Assembly: GCA_001603035.1 (NCBI GenBank)
Contig: LVAS01000063.1
Span: forward strand, 186,001-250,000
Source: Clostridiales bacterium Firm_13
GTDB taxonomy: Bacteria; Bacillota; Clostridia; Saccharofermentanales; Saccharofermentanaceae
Length of the DNA stretch: 64,000 nucleotides
Reading direction: 5' to 3'
Shown here: positions 9,553 through 18,933 of the stretch, in pieces
How positions within the stretch are numbered: position 1 is the stretch's first letter
Layout of the letters: every line of letters starts with the position of its first letter
Notes under the pieces: model-generated
The model's database searches: none
What the model was told of the DNA's origin: nothing
Seen by the model: the letters and a program-made list of their open reading frames with translations, nothing else
Program-made: the position numbers and the translations under genes

Positions 9553-9571
9553 TGAAGGAGGTTTTCCTAGC

Positions 9572-10213
9572 GTGGAAACAGAACTGAAACTCAGATTTCC
9601 CAGCAAAGAGTCACTGATCGTGCTTTGGAACCAAGAATGGTTTCAAGATATTCTGTTGGCGGATACCGTTCAAACGGATAATTTTGATACAACCTATTAT
9701 GATACAAAGGCTCGAGATCTTTCTTCTTTTCGCGCGAGTATTCGAGTTCGAAAGACCAGCCGTGACGGGTATATTCACACAGTTAAGATAGCGCGTTCCG
9801 CCAAAGAAGGACTCCATCAACGTCTTGAGTGGAATTATGAGACGGATGACGATACGTTTGACCCGGAGATTTTTCGTCTGAATGCCGTAAGCGACGGAGA
9901 TCCGGCAACGGAATTGGAAGACGTGTTGAAGGCGGTTGAAGGCAAAGAGTTGCTCCCGCTTTGCCAAACGAACTTTACGCGTCAATATGCGCTGGCAGGT
10001 TATGGCGACAGTCTTCTTGAGGTTGCCATGGATACCGGCACGCTTGAGGGCGGATCCCGTACCGATGAGATCTGTGAGCTTGAAATTGAGTTGAAGCAGG
10101 GGGATGTACGTGACATTCTTGCGTTGGGGGATTTTATCCAAACGCATACGGATGCGGTTCGCGATGATCGCGGGAAGTACTCCCGCTGCCTAATTCTGCT
10201 CGGTGAGATATGA
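9572..10213 (+). CDS. CYTH-domain protein (triphosphate tunnel fold)
   Basis: A 213-residue cytosolic protein starting at GTG 9572, chosen because AAGGAGG lies 8 bases upstream and because the family motif ExExK appears at once (ETELKLR). CYTH proteins bind phosphates in a beta-barrel tunnel and include inorganic triphosphatases, thiamine triphosphatases and class IV adenylate cyclases. Other family features visible are TTYYDTKARDL, SIRVRKTS, and the later ICELEIELKQGD strand with alternating acidic residues. No CHAD domain is attached. Triphosphatase activity is the likeliest role, but the substrate cannot be read. The stop codon overlaps the next start (ATGA). Confidence 0.88.
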   Translation: METELKLRFPSKESLIVLWNQEWFQDILLADTVQTDNFDTTYYDTKARDLSSFRASIRVRKTSRDGYIHTVKIARSAKEGLHQRLEWNYETDDDTFDPEIFRLNAVSDGDPATELEDVLKAVEGKELLPLCQTNFTRQYALAGYGDSLLEVAMDTGTLEGGSRTDEICELEIELKQGDVRDILALGDFIQTHTDAVRDDRGKYSRCLILLGEI

Positions 10214-11499
10214 CAAACCAAGAAGAAGTATATGATGTCGCGATTATAGGGGGTGGAGCGGCCGGCATGACGGCTGCGTTAAGTGCTGCGCAAACATTGC
10301 GGGAACATTCGGATCTGCGTCCCCGAATCGCACTTTTCGAGAGGAACGATCGAGTCGGAAAGAAGCTTTTAACCACGGGAAACGGTCGATGTAATCTTAC
10401 GAATCGGAATGTAGCGCCGAATAAATATCACGGGACTTATGCGGAATTTTGCCTTCCTATTCTTACGCGTTACTCTACGGACAAGATTCTGACCTTTTTT
10501 GAAGATCTCGGGGTACTTACGGTTGAACTGGAAGAAGGAAAACTGTATCCAAGGACCTTACAAGCCTCCTCCGTTTTGGATGCACTTCGATATTCGCTGA
10601 CCGAAAATACGATTCAGCTTATTTCCGACACCCGAATTCAGTCCGTACGTCGAAACGGGACTCTGTTTGCACTGCAATCCGATACCCACGACTCTTTTGT
10701 CGCGCGTTCCGTTATCGTTTCTTGCGGAGGCGCGGCCGCCCCTTCGAGTGGTTCGGACGGAAGTGGGTACTGCTTGCTGACAGATTTTTCACATACTTTG
10801 ATACCGCCTTTACCTTCCATCGTCCAGGTGAAGGCGGACACTTCCGTTTGCAAACCGCTGTCCGGGCAAAAGATCACCGGAACGGCGACACTATATGTGA
10901 ATAAGCAACCGAAAAGAAAAGAGGAAGGCGAGATTCTTTTTACGGATTACGGGCTATCAGGTCCTGCGATTCTTCAACTTTCCGGGCTAATCGCAAGAGG
11001 GATTCAGGCAAAAGAGGGAGACTTCGAAATCGGTATAAATCTAATGCCAGAATATGATCTGCAATCGTGTATCGATTTGATTCTTACTCGAACGGCACGA
11101 TTTGCCGAAAGACCTTTGGAGGATTTGTTTACCGGAGTGCTTGGAAAGAGGATCTCGACCACTTTGATTAAACGCAATGTGGAACTTCCGCTGAAGGCGT
11201 GTGCGTCTTCGCTTACTTATCGCGACATTCGCGGTCTGGCGTCGGCAATTCTCGATTTCCGAATCCAAGTGCAAGGAACGCTCGGATTCGCGCAGGCACA
11301 GGTTACAGCCGGCGGAATTTGTACGGAAGAATTTGATCCGACCTCGTTGGAATCCCAAATTGTTCCCGGATTATTTGCCTGCGGCGAGGTTCTTGACATC
11401 GACGGCGATTGCGGTGGGTATAATTTGCATTGGGCTTGGGCGTCCGGATTAACAGCCGGAAATGCTGCCGCCGCATACGGATTCGGAGCAGGATTATGA
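10210..11499 (+). CDS. HI0933/BaiN-family flavoprotein
   Basis: A 429-residue NAD(P)/FAD-dependent oxidoreductase of the HI0933-like family. The FAD-binding Rossmann motif IIGGGAAGM is near residue 12, followed by KKLLTTGNGRCNLTN, a hallmark of the family, and CGEVLDIDGDCGGYNLHWAWASG near the C terminus, which closes the FAD site. The reaction is unknown for most members; BaiN was proposed to act in bile-acid dehydroxylation, but the family is far wider than that. It overlaps the CYTH gene by ATGA at its start and the next flavoprotein gene by ATGA at its end, indicating translational coupling. Confidence 0.92.
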   Translation: MTNQEEVYDVAIIGGGAAGMTAALSAAQTLREHSDLRPRIALFERNDRVGKKLLTTGNGRCNLTNRNVAPNKYHGTYAEFCLPILTRYSTDKILTFFEDLGVLTVELEEGKLYPRTLQASSVLDALRYSLTENTIQLISDTRIQSVRRNGTLFALQSDTHDSFVARSVIVSCGGAAAPSSGSDGSGYCLLTDFSHTLIPPLPSIVQVKADTSVCKPLSGQKITGTATLYVNKQPKRKEEGEILFTDYGLSGPAILQLSGLIARGIQAKEGDFEIGINLMPEYDLQSCIDLILTRTARFAERPLEDLFTGVLGKRISTTLIKRNVELPLKACASSLTYRDIRGLASAILDFRIQVQGTLGFAQAQVTAGGICTEEFDPTSLESQIVPGLFACGEVLDIDGDCGGYNLHWAWASGLTAGNAAAAYGFGAGL

Positions 11500-13103
11500 A
11501 ACAAGAAACGGAACTTTCCTTTTCGCCCGAAGAATATCAAAAGATATTCCTTCCCGGGTGTGCACCGGAGCAAATTCTTTTACCGATCGCATGTAATCGT
11601 ATCCCTGCTTTTCTGAAGGAGATAACGAAACTTCGAATCATTAAGAAGTCAATTGATGCCAGAAGGCGCAATCAGATTCGCGTGATTTTTCGCGTTCAAC
11701 TTGTACAGTCGGAGGAAGACTCTTCGTTTGTATTTGAAACAGAAAGCGCGCCTGCCATACACTCGGCCAAACAGCCGGTAATCATCGGATTCGGCCCCGC
11801 GGGAATGATGGCGGCACTCTACCTTGCGAGAAACGGCGCACCGCCGATCATTCTTGAAAGAGGGACACCTGTCGAGCGGCGAATCACGGATGTCGAGAGC
11901 TATTCACAGACCGGAATTGTACATCCTTCCTCGAATGTTCAATTCGGTGAAGGCGGAGCGGGCACCTTTTCGGACGGCAAGCTAAACTCCGGGATTAAAG
12001 ATAAAAGAAAGGAATATGTCCTTCATTCTTTCGTAAAGGCGGGGGCTCCGGATGAGATTCTTTATCTCAATCGTCCGCATGTCGGCACGGATCGAATACG
12101 TTCCATGGTACGTGAAATTCGGTCCGAAATTGAATCGCTCGGGGGGACATTCCTCTTTTCGCGTGAATTTTGCGGCCTTGAAAAAGACGGGGACAAGATT
12201 TCTGCCGTTTACCATCGCGCCAGTACCGGTGCAAACGGGATTGCGTCAACTGACAGAACGAAGCTCGAATGCGACGATTTGATCCTTGCGGTCGGGCACA
12301 GTGCAAGAGATACGTTTCGCTTTCTTTCGCAAGAAGGAATTCATATGGAAGCCAAGCCGCTTTCTGTCGGCGTTCGGATTGAACACGAACAGAGTTGGTT
12401 AAATGCGATACAGTACGGGGATGCCGCCGCTCTCGGCGTGCTTCCCGCCGCAGAATACAAACTTGTTTCGCATACATCGACGGGAAGAGCCCTCTACACA
12501 TTCTGTATGTGCCCCGGCGGGTTTGTTGTGCCGAGCGCCTCCGCCCCCGGACAAATTGTCACGAATGGCATGAGCAACTATCGCCGGGACGAGGTGAATT
12601 GCAACAGTGCGCTGCTTGTCGGCGTGACGCCTTCCGATTATAAAGACGATTCCGCTTTGGCGGGACTGGATTATTTGGATGAATTGGAACATGCGGCATT
12701 TCGTCTCGGCGGGTCGAACGGGCGCGCCCCCTGTCAACGCGTCGCAGATTTTCTTTCGGATCGTGCGAGTAGCTCATGCGGTACGGTTCTGCCGACATAT
12801 AAGCCGGGCGTCACTTTTGCCAACTTGAAAACAATTCTACCCGCCTATGTTTCGGATACAATTGCCGAGGGGATCCTCTCGATGAACCAATCTTTGCCCG
12901 GGTTTTCAACACCCGACGCCATTATGACGGGACTCGAAACAAGAAGTTCTTCGCCGGTTCGAATCGAAAGAGGAGAGAACTTGCAAAGTGTCTCGTTAGC
13001 CGGATTTTTCCCAGCAGGGGAAGGCGCCGGATATGCGGGCGGGATACTCTCTTCGGCGGTTGACGGTTTGCGTTGTGCCGAGGCCGTACTTGCCCGTCAA
13101 TGA
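11496..13103 (+). CDS. FAD-dependent dehydrogenase, COG2509 type
   Basis: A 535-residue flavoprotein of the uncharacterised FAD-dependent dehydrogenase group. It has an N-terminal domain of ~85 residues with an SIDARRRNQIRVIF stretch typical of this family, then the FAD motif VIIGFGPAGMMAALYLA, then NVQFGEGGAGTFSDGKL, another strong family signature. The C-terminal FAD contact is FFPAGEGAGYAGGI. ATG 11496 was chosen because it overlaps the preceding stop as ATGA. Two unrelated-subfamily flavoproteins in translational coupling is notable. Substrate unknown; some members have been linked to redox protein or lipid metabolism without proof. Confidence 0.9.
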   Translation: MKQETELSFSPEEYQKIFLPGCAPEQILLPIACNRIPAFLKEITKLRIIKKSIDARRRNQIRVIFRVQLVQSEEDSSFVFETESAPAIHSAKQPVIIGFGPAGMMAALYLARNGAPPIILERGTPVERRITDVESYSQTGIVHPSSNVQFGEGGAGTFSDGKLNSGIKDKRKEYVLHSFVKAGAPDEILYLNRPHVGTDRIRSMVREIRSEIESLGGTFLFSREFCGLEKDGDKISAVYHRASTGANGIASTDRTKLECDDLILAVGHSARDTFRFLSQEGIHMEAKPLSVGVRIEHEQSWLNAIQYGDAAALGVLPAAEYKLVSHTSTGRALYTFCMCPGGFVVPSASAPGQIVTNGMSNYRRDEVNCNSALLVGVTPSDYKDDSALAGLDYLDELEHAAFRLGGSNGRAPCQRVADFLSDRASSSCGTVLPTYKPGVTFANLKTILPAYVSDTIAEGILSMNQSLPGFSTPDAIMTGLETRSSSPVRIERGENLQSVSLAGFFPAGEGAGYAGGILSSAVDGLRCAEAVLARQ

Positions 13104-13187
13104 AATGAAACGAAGTGTGATAAAATGGTAATTAGAAACGACTGCCGAACAAAAATCATTCTCGGCGGTGTTCTTAAGGGTATCAAC

Positions 13188-13922
13188 ATGAAACTTACAA
13201 TTCTTGGATGTTCCGGCGGGTATCCCGCTCCGGGCGGCGCGACGTCCGGATACCTTCTCCAAATCGAGGGGAAGAATATTCTAATTGATTGCGGAAGCGG
13301 GGTTTTGTCCCGACTCTATTCGATTATTAATCCGGATGAACTGGATGCCGTCATCTTGACGCATCTCCACGCGGATCATATTTCGGATGTTGCCGTTCTC
13401 AAATATGCACTACAAATGAATCGACAAAACGGTACGGAGATTCGACCGATTCCGCTTTTTTTCCCGCAAACACCGGAATCGATTGCACTTACTTTAAGCA
13501 ATGATCCGAATTTGATTCCGGCACAAATAGGGCCTTTTTCCGAACTTCCTCTGTACGGCGCCAAGGCGCAGTTCATTCGAACCGTACATCCGATCGAGTG
13601 CTACGGTATTCGCATTACGTATATGGATCGCGTTTTCGCTTATACGTCTGATTCCGTCTATACGCCGGATCTCGTTCCGCTCCTGCGCGACGCCGACCTT
13701 GCGATCTTTGATTCCGGCGGACTGGAAAAATACAGAAAACCAGGAATGATGCATATGACTCCGACCGAAGTTTCGATTCTTTCGAAGGAAAGCGGCGTGA
13801 AAAAGGTTGTGCTTTCTCACTTCGTTCCGTATTATGATATTTTGGAGATTCGGGAGGAAGCCGATGCGAGGGAAGATTTCCCGTATGTATTGGCAATGCC
13901 GGGTCAAGTATACGAGATTTGA
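13188..13922 (+). CDS. Metallo-beta-lactamase-fold hydrolase
   Basis: A 244-residue protein of the MBL fold, RNase Z-like branch of small hydrolases. It has TILGCSGGYPAPGGATSGYL at the start, the metal motif THLHADHISD (HxHxDH) near residue 60, a later metal-binding Asp in YTSDSVY, and a final His in LSHFVP. The start was placed at ATG 13188 because the family begins with the beta-strand MKLTILGCSG; an earlier in-frame ATG (13125) adds residues unlike the family. Only a weak AAGGG precedes it. Typical substrates of this group are phosphodiesters or small esters; none can be assigned here. It is followed after 22 bases by the ACT/DUF711 pair. Confidence 0.87.
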   Translation: MKLTILGCSGGYPAPGGATSGYLLQIEGKNILIDCGSGVLSRLYSIINPDELDAVILTHLHADHISDVAVLKYALQMNRQNGTEIRPIPLFFPQTPESIALTLSNDPNLIPAQIGPFSELPLYGAKAQFIRTVHPIECYGIRITYMDRVFAYTSDSVYTPDLVPLLRDADLAIFDSGGLEKYRKPGMMHMTPTEVSILSKESGVKKVVLSHFVPYYDILEIREEADAREDFPYVLAMPGQVYEI

Positions 13923-13944
13923 CCGGTAAGGGGGATGAATAGAA

Positions 13945-14232
13945 ATGGGTAAAATGGATCAACACACGGCTGTTGTGACGGTTGTAGGGCAGGATACGAT
14001 CGGAATCATCGCAAGAGTCAGCGCAATTCTTTCAGAGAATCAGGTTAACATCAAGGATATTACCCAGACAATTCTGGAAGATATCTTCACGATGATTATG
14101 ATTGTTGATTTAGAGAAATCGACGCAAGACATTAAGACGATCGGCGGTCAACTGGAGCAACTCGGAAACGATATGGGTCTTTCGATTCGCATTCAGCATT
14201 CCGGCCTTTTTAACGCAATGCATCGAATCTAA
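13945..14232 (+). CDS. ACT-domain protein, UPF0237 family
   Basis: A 95-residue protein consisting of one ACT domain: TAVVTVVGQDTIGIIARVSAIL gives the first strand and helix with the ligand-binding loop. Homologues in Firmicutes (UPF0237) sit directly before a DUF711/UPF0210 gene, exactly as here, and presumably bind an amino acid to regulate that partner. The ATG follows AAGGGGGATGA; a second ATG three codons later is possible. The gene is coexpressed with the DUF711 gene 22 bases downstream. Ligand unknown. Confidence 0.92.
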   Translation: MGKMDQHTAVVTVVGQDTIGIIARVSAILSENQVNIKDITQTILEDIFTMIMIVDLEKSTQDIKTIGGQLEQLGNDMGLSIRIQHSGLFNAMHRI

Positions 14233-14254
14233 TCGAACGAAGTGAGGGGACAGC

Positions 14255-15613
14255 ATGATCACAGATTTTGAGATCCTGGAAACGATACGGATGTTTCAGG
14301 AACAGCACCTGGATGTCCGTACGATTACGATGGGGATTAACCTGATGGACTGCTCTACGGCGAGTGCCGAGACCACCTGTCAGCGCATATACGATAAGAT
14401 TTGCAAAAAAGCGGAGAATCTTGTCAAAACCGGGGAAGACATCAGCAGGGAGTATCAGATTCCGATTATTCATAAACGAATTTCCGTTACGCCGATCTCT
14501 ATCGTCGCCGCCTCATCCGGTGTTTCCGACTACACTTGCTTTGCGCATGCATTGGATCGGGCCGCGAAGGCCTGCGGCGTCAATTTCATCGGCGGCTTTT
14601 CTGCTCTTGTCCAAAAGGGATACACTGAAAGTGATATCCGTCTGATTGAGTCGATTCCGGAAAGTCTTGCGACGACGGATTTTGTTTGTTCTTCGGTCAA
14701 CCTCGCGACTTCGAGAACCGGCATAAATATGGACGCCGTCCGCGACATGGGAAGAATAATCAAAAGAACCGCCGAGCTCACGGCAGATCGTGATGCGATC
14801 GGCTGTGCGAAACTGGTGGTCTTTGCCAATGCACCCGAAGACAATCCTTTTATGGCGGGCGCATTTTTAGGACCGGGTGAACCGGAATGTGTAATCAATG
14901 TCGGCATATCGGGTCCCGGAGTCATCAAATCGGCACTTGAAACGGTCCGCGGACAAGACTTAGGGGTTGTCGCCGAAACAATTAAGCGCGCGGCGTTTAA
15001 GATAACGCGGGTCGGCGAACTTGTCGCGCGCGAAGCGTCATCTCGCCTCAATGTCCCGTTCGGAATCATCGATTTGTCTCTCGCTCCTACACCTGTCGTG
15101 GGCGATTCCATCGCAAGAATTCTGGAAGAATTCGGACTCGAGAGTTGCGGAGCTTGGGGGACGACGGCGGCTCTTGCCATGCTGAATGATGCGATGAAGA
15201 AAGGCGGAACCATGGCATCTTCCTTTGTCGGCGGGCTTTCCGGCGCATTTATTCCCGTATCCGAAGATGAGGGAATGATCGCAGCCGCCGCGTCAGGTGC
15301 GCTTACATTGGAAAAATTAGAAGCGATGACATGCGTCTGTTCGGTCGGCCTTGATATGGTGGCGATTCCGGGAAATACTTCTGCGGAAATCATCTCCGGC
15401 ATTATCGCCGATGAAATGGCGGTCGGTACTTTTAATAACAAGACGACAGCCGTTCGCATAATTCCAACTCCGGGAAAAGATGTCGGAGATTTTGTCGAAT
15501 TTGGCGGATTACTTGGCTCGGCGCCGATTATCCGTGTTAACCCCGCATCTTGTGCGGAATTTATTCACCGCGGCGGTCGGGTCCCCGCACCGATCCACAG
15601 TATGCGGAACTGA
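14255..15613 (+). CDS. DUF711 (UPF0210, PFL-like) protein
   Basis: A 452-residue cytosolic protein of the UPF0210/DUF711 family, sometimes named PFL family because of remote fold similarity to pyruvate formate-lyase. Conserved segments visible are [50 protein letters not shown] and [20 protein letters not shown]. No glycyl-radical motif is seen, so a radical enzyme is not implied. GAGGGGACAGC precedes the ATG. Its constant companion, the ACT protein, lies immediately upstream. The biochemical role of the pair has not been established to my knowledge. Confidence 0.93.
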   Translation: MITDFEILETIRMFQEQHLDVRTITMGINLMDCSTASAETTCQRIYDKICKKAENLVKTGEDISREYQIPIIHKRISVTPISIVAASSGVSDYTCFAHALDRAAKACGVNFIGGFSALVQKGYTESDIRLIESIPESLATTDFVCSSVNLATSRTGINMDAVRDMGRIIKRTAELTADRDAIGCAKLVVFANAPEDNPFMAGAFLGPGEPECVINVGISGPGVIKSALETVRGQDLGVVAETIKRAAFKITRVGELVAREASSRLNVPFGIIDLSLAPTPVVGDSIARILEEFGLESCGAWGTTAALAMLNDAMKKGGTMASSFVGGLSGAFIPVSEDEGMIAAAASGALTLEKLEAMTCVCSVGLDMVAIPGNTSAEIISGIIADEMAVGTFNNKTTAVRIIPTPGKDVGDFVEFGGLLGSAPIIRVNPASCAEFIHRGGRVPAPIHSMRN

Positions 15614-15628
15614 TTGGGAGAACGTTTC

Positions 15629-17476
15629 ATGACTGAATCTGAACAGCTTGAGCTGTTTTATGGAATTGACTTTGCATCGATATTGTTAAATCTTCCGGAT
15701 CGATCGGAATATCCGTCCACTCTCGAAAAGGATGGATTCTACGGACTTTTTCTTCTTGCGCGTTGTGCCGCCGGATTTCTGATGATTGCCGCGGGCAGTG
15801 AAGAGGAGAAGGAACGTGAACGCTATCTCGCTCTGATGGAGCTTGCCCATTCCTATATTGAGGCATCGCAGACGAAGGAGAGTAAAGGGCCCGCTCGGCA
15901 TATCTCCTACACATACTCTTTGGTTTCTCTTCTTTCCGCGATCCCTTCCGAGAATGACGCGAATTTTCGTGACGAAGACTGCTACGATTTCATCAACTCC
16001 TGTAATCATCTGATTGATCGAATCGAAGCCTCTCGGTCTGGCAGTCATCCGATCCGAAATGCGGATATTCGCCTTGCCAAGCAATGGTGTCGTATTCTCC
16101 GCGTCTACAGTTTCCTTCGCCTTCCTGTTCGTATCTCTTTAGGGAAATACACAGCAGAACATGATATTAAGATTGCTGCGAGAAGAGGGATTCATCCCGG
16201 CGCACTTTTGATTGTTGATTTTCGCATTCGTTTCTACCGTTGCCGGATTCAAGGGAAACCTGGTAAATTGATCCTTTTAGCGGAAGAATGGGAGATTCTT
16301 TGCAAGAAGCAGAATCTTGACTATGATCCGCATAAATTTGAAATTCGCACGCTTTCTTATCTCGATTCGGAAGAAAATTATCGAATCGGTCTTGAATGGG
16401 TCGATATGTTGATCATGCGTAAACCGGATAAGCGCGACTTCTATAAATGGAAGATTCGCTTTCTGCGGCGTGCGCGTGAGTACAGTCAGGCGCTTACGAT
16501 CTGTAAAGACTTAATAGCGGAAGACAGAGAAGACCATGAGGTCTATTACTTATCTTCCAATCTCTCCTTTTTGAACGGCGAATTTGCCGAAGCAAGGAGG
16601 AGCGGCGCACTTGCCGTTCGTTATGGCGATTCCGATCCCGCCTCTCATCTTGCGCTCGGATTTGCTTATCTGTATGACGGTTACTATGATCGAGCGATTC
16701 GTTCTTTTCAGAAGTCTCTCGATCTCAATCCTGATCTTGTCGAGGCATTACGCGGTAAAAGTAAAGCGATGGCGATGATCGGCGATTCAATCCGTTCCAT
16801 GGAATGTTTACGAAAAGCGATCAGACTTGCGCCCGACGACGCCGATCTCTATCACGATCTCGCAGATGTCTATTTTATGTGCGGATATCTCGACGAATGC
16901 AGAAAGTACTGCAAGAAGTGCCTTTCGCTGGATCCGTCCTGCGCCGGTGCTTATGTGCTTCTCGGAATGCTGGAGATTCGTAAGAATCATGATTCACTTG
17001 CAAGCAAGTGGTTGAGCCGTGCACTCGAAATCGAACCGGCTAATCCCATCGCGCTAAATGAATTGGCATATGTTTATCATCTGAACGGAAATGACGATGA
17101 ATGTTTACGACTTCTTGAGAAGGCGCTCAAAATTGCGCCCGACTTTCCGGATGTACTTTGCAGTTTGGGGGTCGTGTATTATTTCCGCAGTGAGTTCGAC
17201 CGCGCGCAGGGTTACTACGAGAGAACGCTGGATCTTGATCCGGATCACCCGGGAGCTTTAATCGGATTAGGAAACTTGTTTCTAGCGCAATCGCAGGCCG
17301 AAGACGCGATTTTCTGGTTTGATAAAGCTCTCCTTTCAGAACCGGATAATCCGGATGCGATTCACGGTAAAATCAGCGCATACCGCGCGATGGGTCTTGA
17401 ACAGGAAGCCTTTGAATGGATGCAGAAGGCAGGCGACCTCGGGATTGACTCGGACGAAGATTTTCCGGGCATATAA
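15629..17476 (+). CDS. Large TPR-repeat protein
   Basis: A 615-residue soluble protein. The first ~245 residues have no recognisable repeats, and the remainder (about 255-600) is a chain of roughly ten tetratricopeptide repeats with the W/L-G-Y-A-P pattern, such as ASHLALGFAYLYDGYYDRAI, ADLYHDLADVYFMCGYLDEC and PDVLCSLGVVYYFRSEFDRA. No signal peptide or membrane helix is visible, so it probably acts inside as a protein-binding scaffold. ATG 15629 follows GGGAGAACG; a TTG 15 bases upstream is in frame but lies too near the previous stop. It directly follows the DUF711 gene and ends at a bidirectional terminator shared with argH. Confidence 0.85.
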   Translation: MTESEQLELFYGIDFASILLNLPDRSEYPSTLEKDGFYGLFLLARCAAGFLMIAAGSEEEKERERYLALMELAHSYIEASQTKESKGPARHISYTYSLVSLLSAIPSENDANFRDEDCYDFINSCNHLIDRIEASRSGSHPIRNADIRLAKQWCRILRVYSFLRLPVRISLGKYTAEHDIKIAARRGIHPGALLIVDFRIRFYRCRIQGKPGKLILLAEEWEILCKKQNLDYDPHKFEIRTLSYLDSEENYRIGLEWVDMLIMRKPDKRDFYKWKIRFLRRAREYSQALTICKDLIAEDREDHEVYYLSSNLSFLNGEFAEARRSGALAVRYGDSDPASHLALGFAYLYDGYYDRAIRSFQKSLDLNPDLVEALRGKSKAMAMIGDSIRSMECLRKAIRLAPDDADLYHDLADVYFMCGYLDECRKYCKKCLSLDPSCAGAYVLLGMLEIRKNHDSLASKWLSRALEIEPANPIALNELAYVYHLNGNDDECLRLLEKALKIAPDFPDVLCSLGVVYYFRSEFDRAQGYYERTLDLDPDHPGALIGLGNLFLAQSQAEDAIFWFDKALLSEPDNPDAIHGKISAYRAMGLEQEAFEWMQKAGDLGIDSDEDFPGI

Positions 17477-17511
17477 AAGCCCGAAAACGAATAGAAATCG
17501 TCTTCGGGCTT
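17477..17511. terminator. Bidirectional terminator between TPR gene and argH
   Basis: AAGCCCGAA and TTCGGGCTT form a 9-bp stem around a 17-base loop. The minus-strand reading ends in TTTTATAT, a good U-tract for the argGH transcript; on the plus strand the U-tract is weak. It sits between two convergent genes only 57 bases apart. Confidence 0.75.
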
Positions 17512-17533
17512 CAAGTTGTGAAAGATTTTCTTA

Positions 17534-18907
17534 TCAAACGAACGAAAGTGCGCGTTTTAGTGATTCCTCCACGACGGCCTTTGCAGGAGCTCCCGGAACG
17601 GTTCTTTTTTCAACGCAAGTTTCTAAGGCAAGTGCCTCGTATACATCACGCTCGATAAGCGGCGAGAAGCCGATAAACTCTTCGATTGTAATTTCTTCCA
17701 AGGACCGCTCGGTTTCGATTGCATAACGGACAAGCTTGCCGGATACTTCGTGTGCGGAACGAAAGGGAAGACCCTTCCGCACAAGATAGTCCGCAAGATC
17801 CGTCGCATTGGTAAATCCGCCGGCGGCTGCCTTTTTCATGTTTTCTTTCCGGAAACGCATCGTTTCAACCATTCCCGTAAAAGGCACCAGTGCCTGTTTG
17901 ACTGTATCAATGGCATCGAAAATGGCTTCCTTATCTTCCTGCATATCTTTGTTGTAGGCGAGAGGGAGCCCCTTCATAATGACAAGAAGGGCCATTAGAT
18001 CCCCATAGACACGGCCTGTCTTACCCCGAGTCAATTCCGCGATGTCCGGATTCTTCTTCTGCGGCATGATTGACGAACCGGTAGAGTATGCGTCATCGAG
18101 TTCCAGAAAGGCAAATTCCTGTGTTGCCCAAAGTATTATTTCTTCGGAAAACCTCGAAAGGTGCATCATCAGAATCGAAAAGGCGGAGGTAAGTTCGATG
18201 ACAAAGTCGCGATCGCTGACACCGTCTAGGCTGTTCTCCGTTATTCCAGACAAGCCGAGATCTTTTGCCACAAATTCGCGGTTTAGCGGATAGGTTGTTC
18301 CCGCAAGTGCCCCCGATCCCAGAGGAGATACATCCATACGTTTAACGGCGTCATCCAGCCGTGTCATATCCCTTTGCAGCATCTGAACATAGGCGGACAG
18401 ATGATGCGAAAGAGTAATCGGTTGGGCGCGCTGTAAGTGAGTATAGCCCGGCATGATTGTATCTAAGTTGTCAAACGCCAAACGAATCAAAACCGTATAG
18501 AGGTTCTTGATCAGCATGCGAATCTCTTTACACTCGTCAATCAGATAGAGGCGGATATCAAGCGCCACCTGATCGTTCCTGCTGCGACCGGTATGAAGTT
18601 TCTTCCCGGCATCTCCGACACGCCTTGTCAACTCTTCTTCGATAAACATATGGATGTCTTCCGCATCGCTCACAAAGGAGAGCTTTCCGCTATCCAAATC
18701 ATTTTGGATAGCGGAAAGACCGGCGACGATTGCATCACCGTCGTCTTTTGACAGAATTCCGGCTTCTACAAGCATGCGACAATGCGCCTTGCTCCCGCGT
18801 ATATCCTGTGCATACATTCGGCAGTCGAATCGAAGGGAGGAGTTATAGTCGTTTGCGGCGGCGTCGGTCTCTTTCGAGAAACGACCGTCCCACATTTTCT
18901 TACTCAC
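17534..18907 (-). CDS. argH: Argininosuccinate lyase
   Basis: A 457-residue enzyme splitting argininosuccinate into arginine and fumarate, the last step of arginine synthesis in the cytosol. It belongs to the fumarase/aspartase superfamily; the signature GSSIMPQKKNPD with its catalytic serine loop is clear, as are HTGRSRNDQVALD and TYPLNREFVA. Start is a GTG with AAAGGAGA 8 bases upstream (minus strand). It lies 26 bases after argG, so both are made from one transcript from the argG promoter, likely under ArgR control. Length is normal for the family. Confidence 0.97.
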   Translation of the reverse strand: MSKKMWDGRFSKETDAAANDYNSSLRFDCRMYAQDIRGSKAHCRMLVEAGILSKDDGDAIVAGLSAIQNDLDSGKLSFVSDAEDIHMFIEEELTRRVGDAGKKLHTGRSRNDQVALDIRLYLIDECKEIRMLIKNLYTVLIRLAFDNLDTIMPGYTHLQRAQPITLSHHLSAYVQMLQRDMTRLDDAVKRMDVSPLGSGALAGTTYPLNREFVAKDLGLSGITENSLDGVSDRDFVIELTSAFSILMMHLSRFSEEIILWATQEFAFLELDDAYSTGSSIMPQKKNPDIAELTRGKTGRVYGDLMALLVIMKGLPLAYNKDMQEDKEAIFDAIDTVKQALVPFTGMVETMRFRKENMKKAAAGGFTNATDLADYLVRKGLPFRSAHEVSGKLVRYAIETERSLEEITIEEFIGFSPLIERDVYEALALETCVEKRTVPGAPAKAVVEESLKRALSFV

Positions 18908-18933
18908 AAATCAGTCTCCTTTGCGCGCGAAGA

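Noticed and set aside
14530-15459. A 309-codon open frame on the minus strand inside the DUF711 gene
   Set aside because: Low-complexity Ser/Ala/Pro product with no motif or ribosome site; a shadow of the conserved plus-strand gene.
14255-15613. Glycyl-radical enzyme (pyruvate formate-lyase) call for the DUF711 gene
   Set aside because: The common PFL-family name suggests it, but the C-terminal glycyl-radical motif and the Cys-Cys active site are absent.
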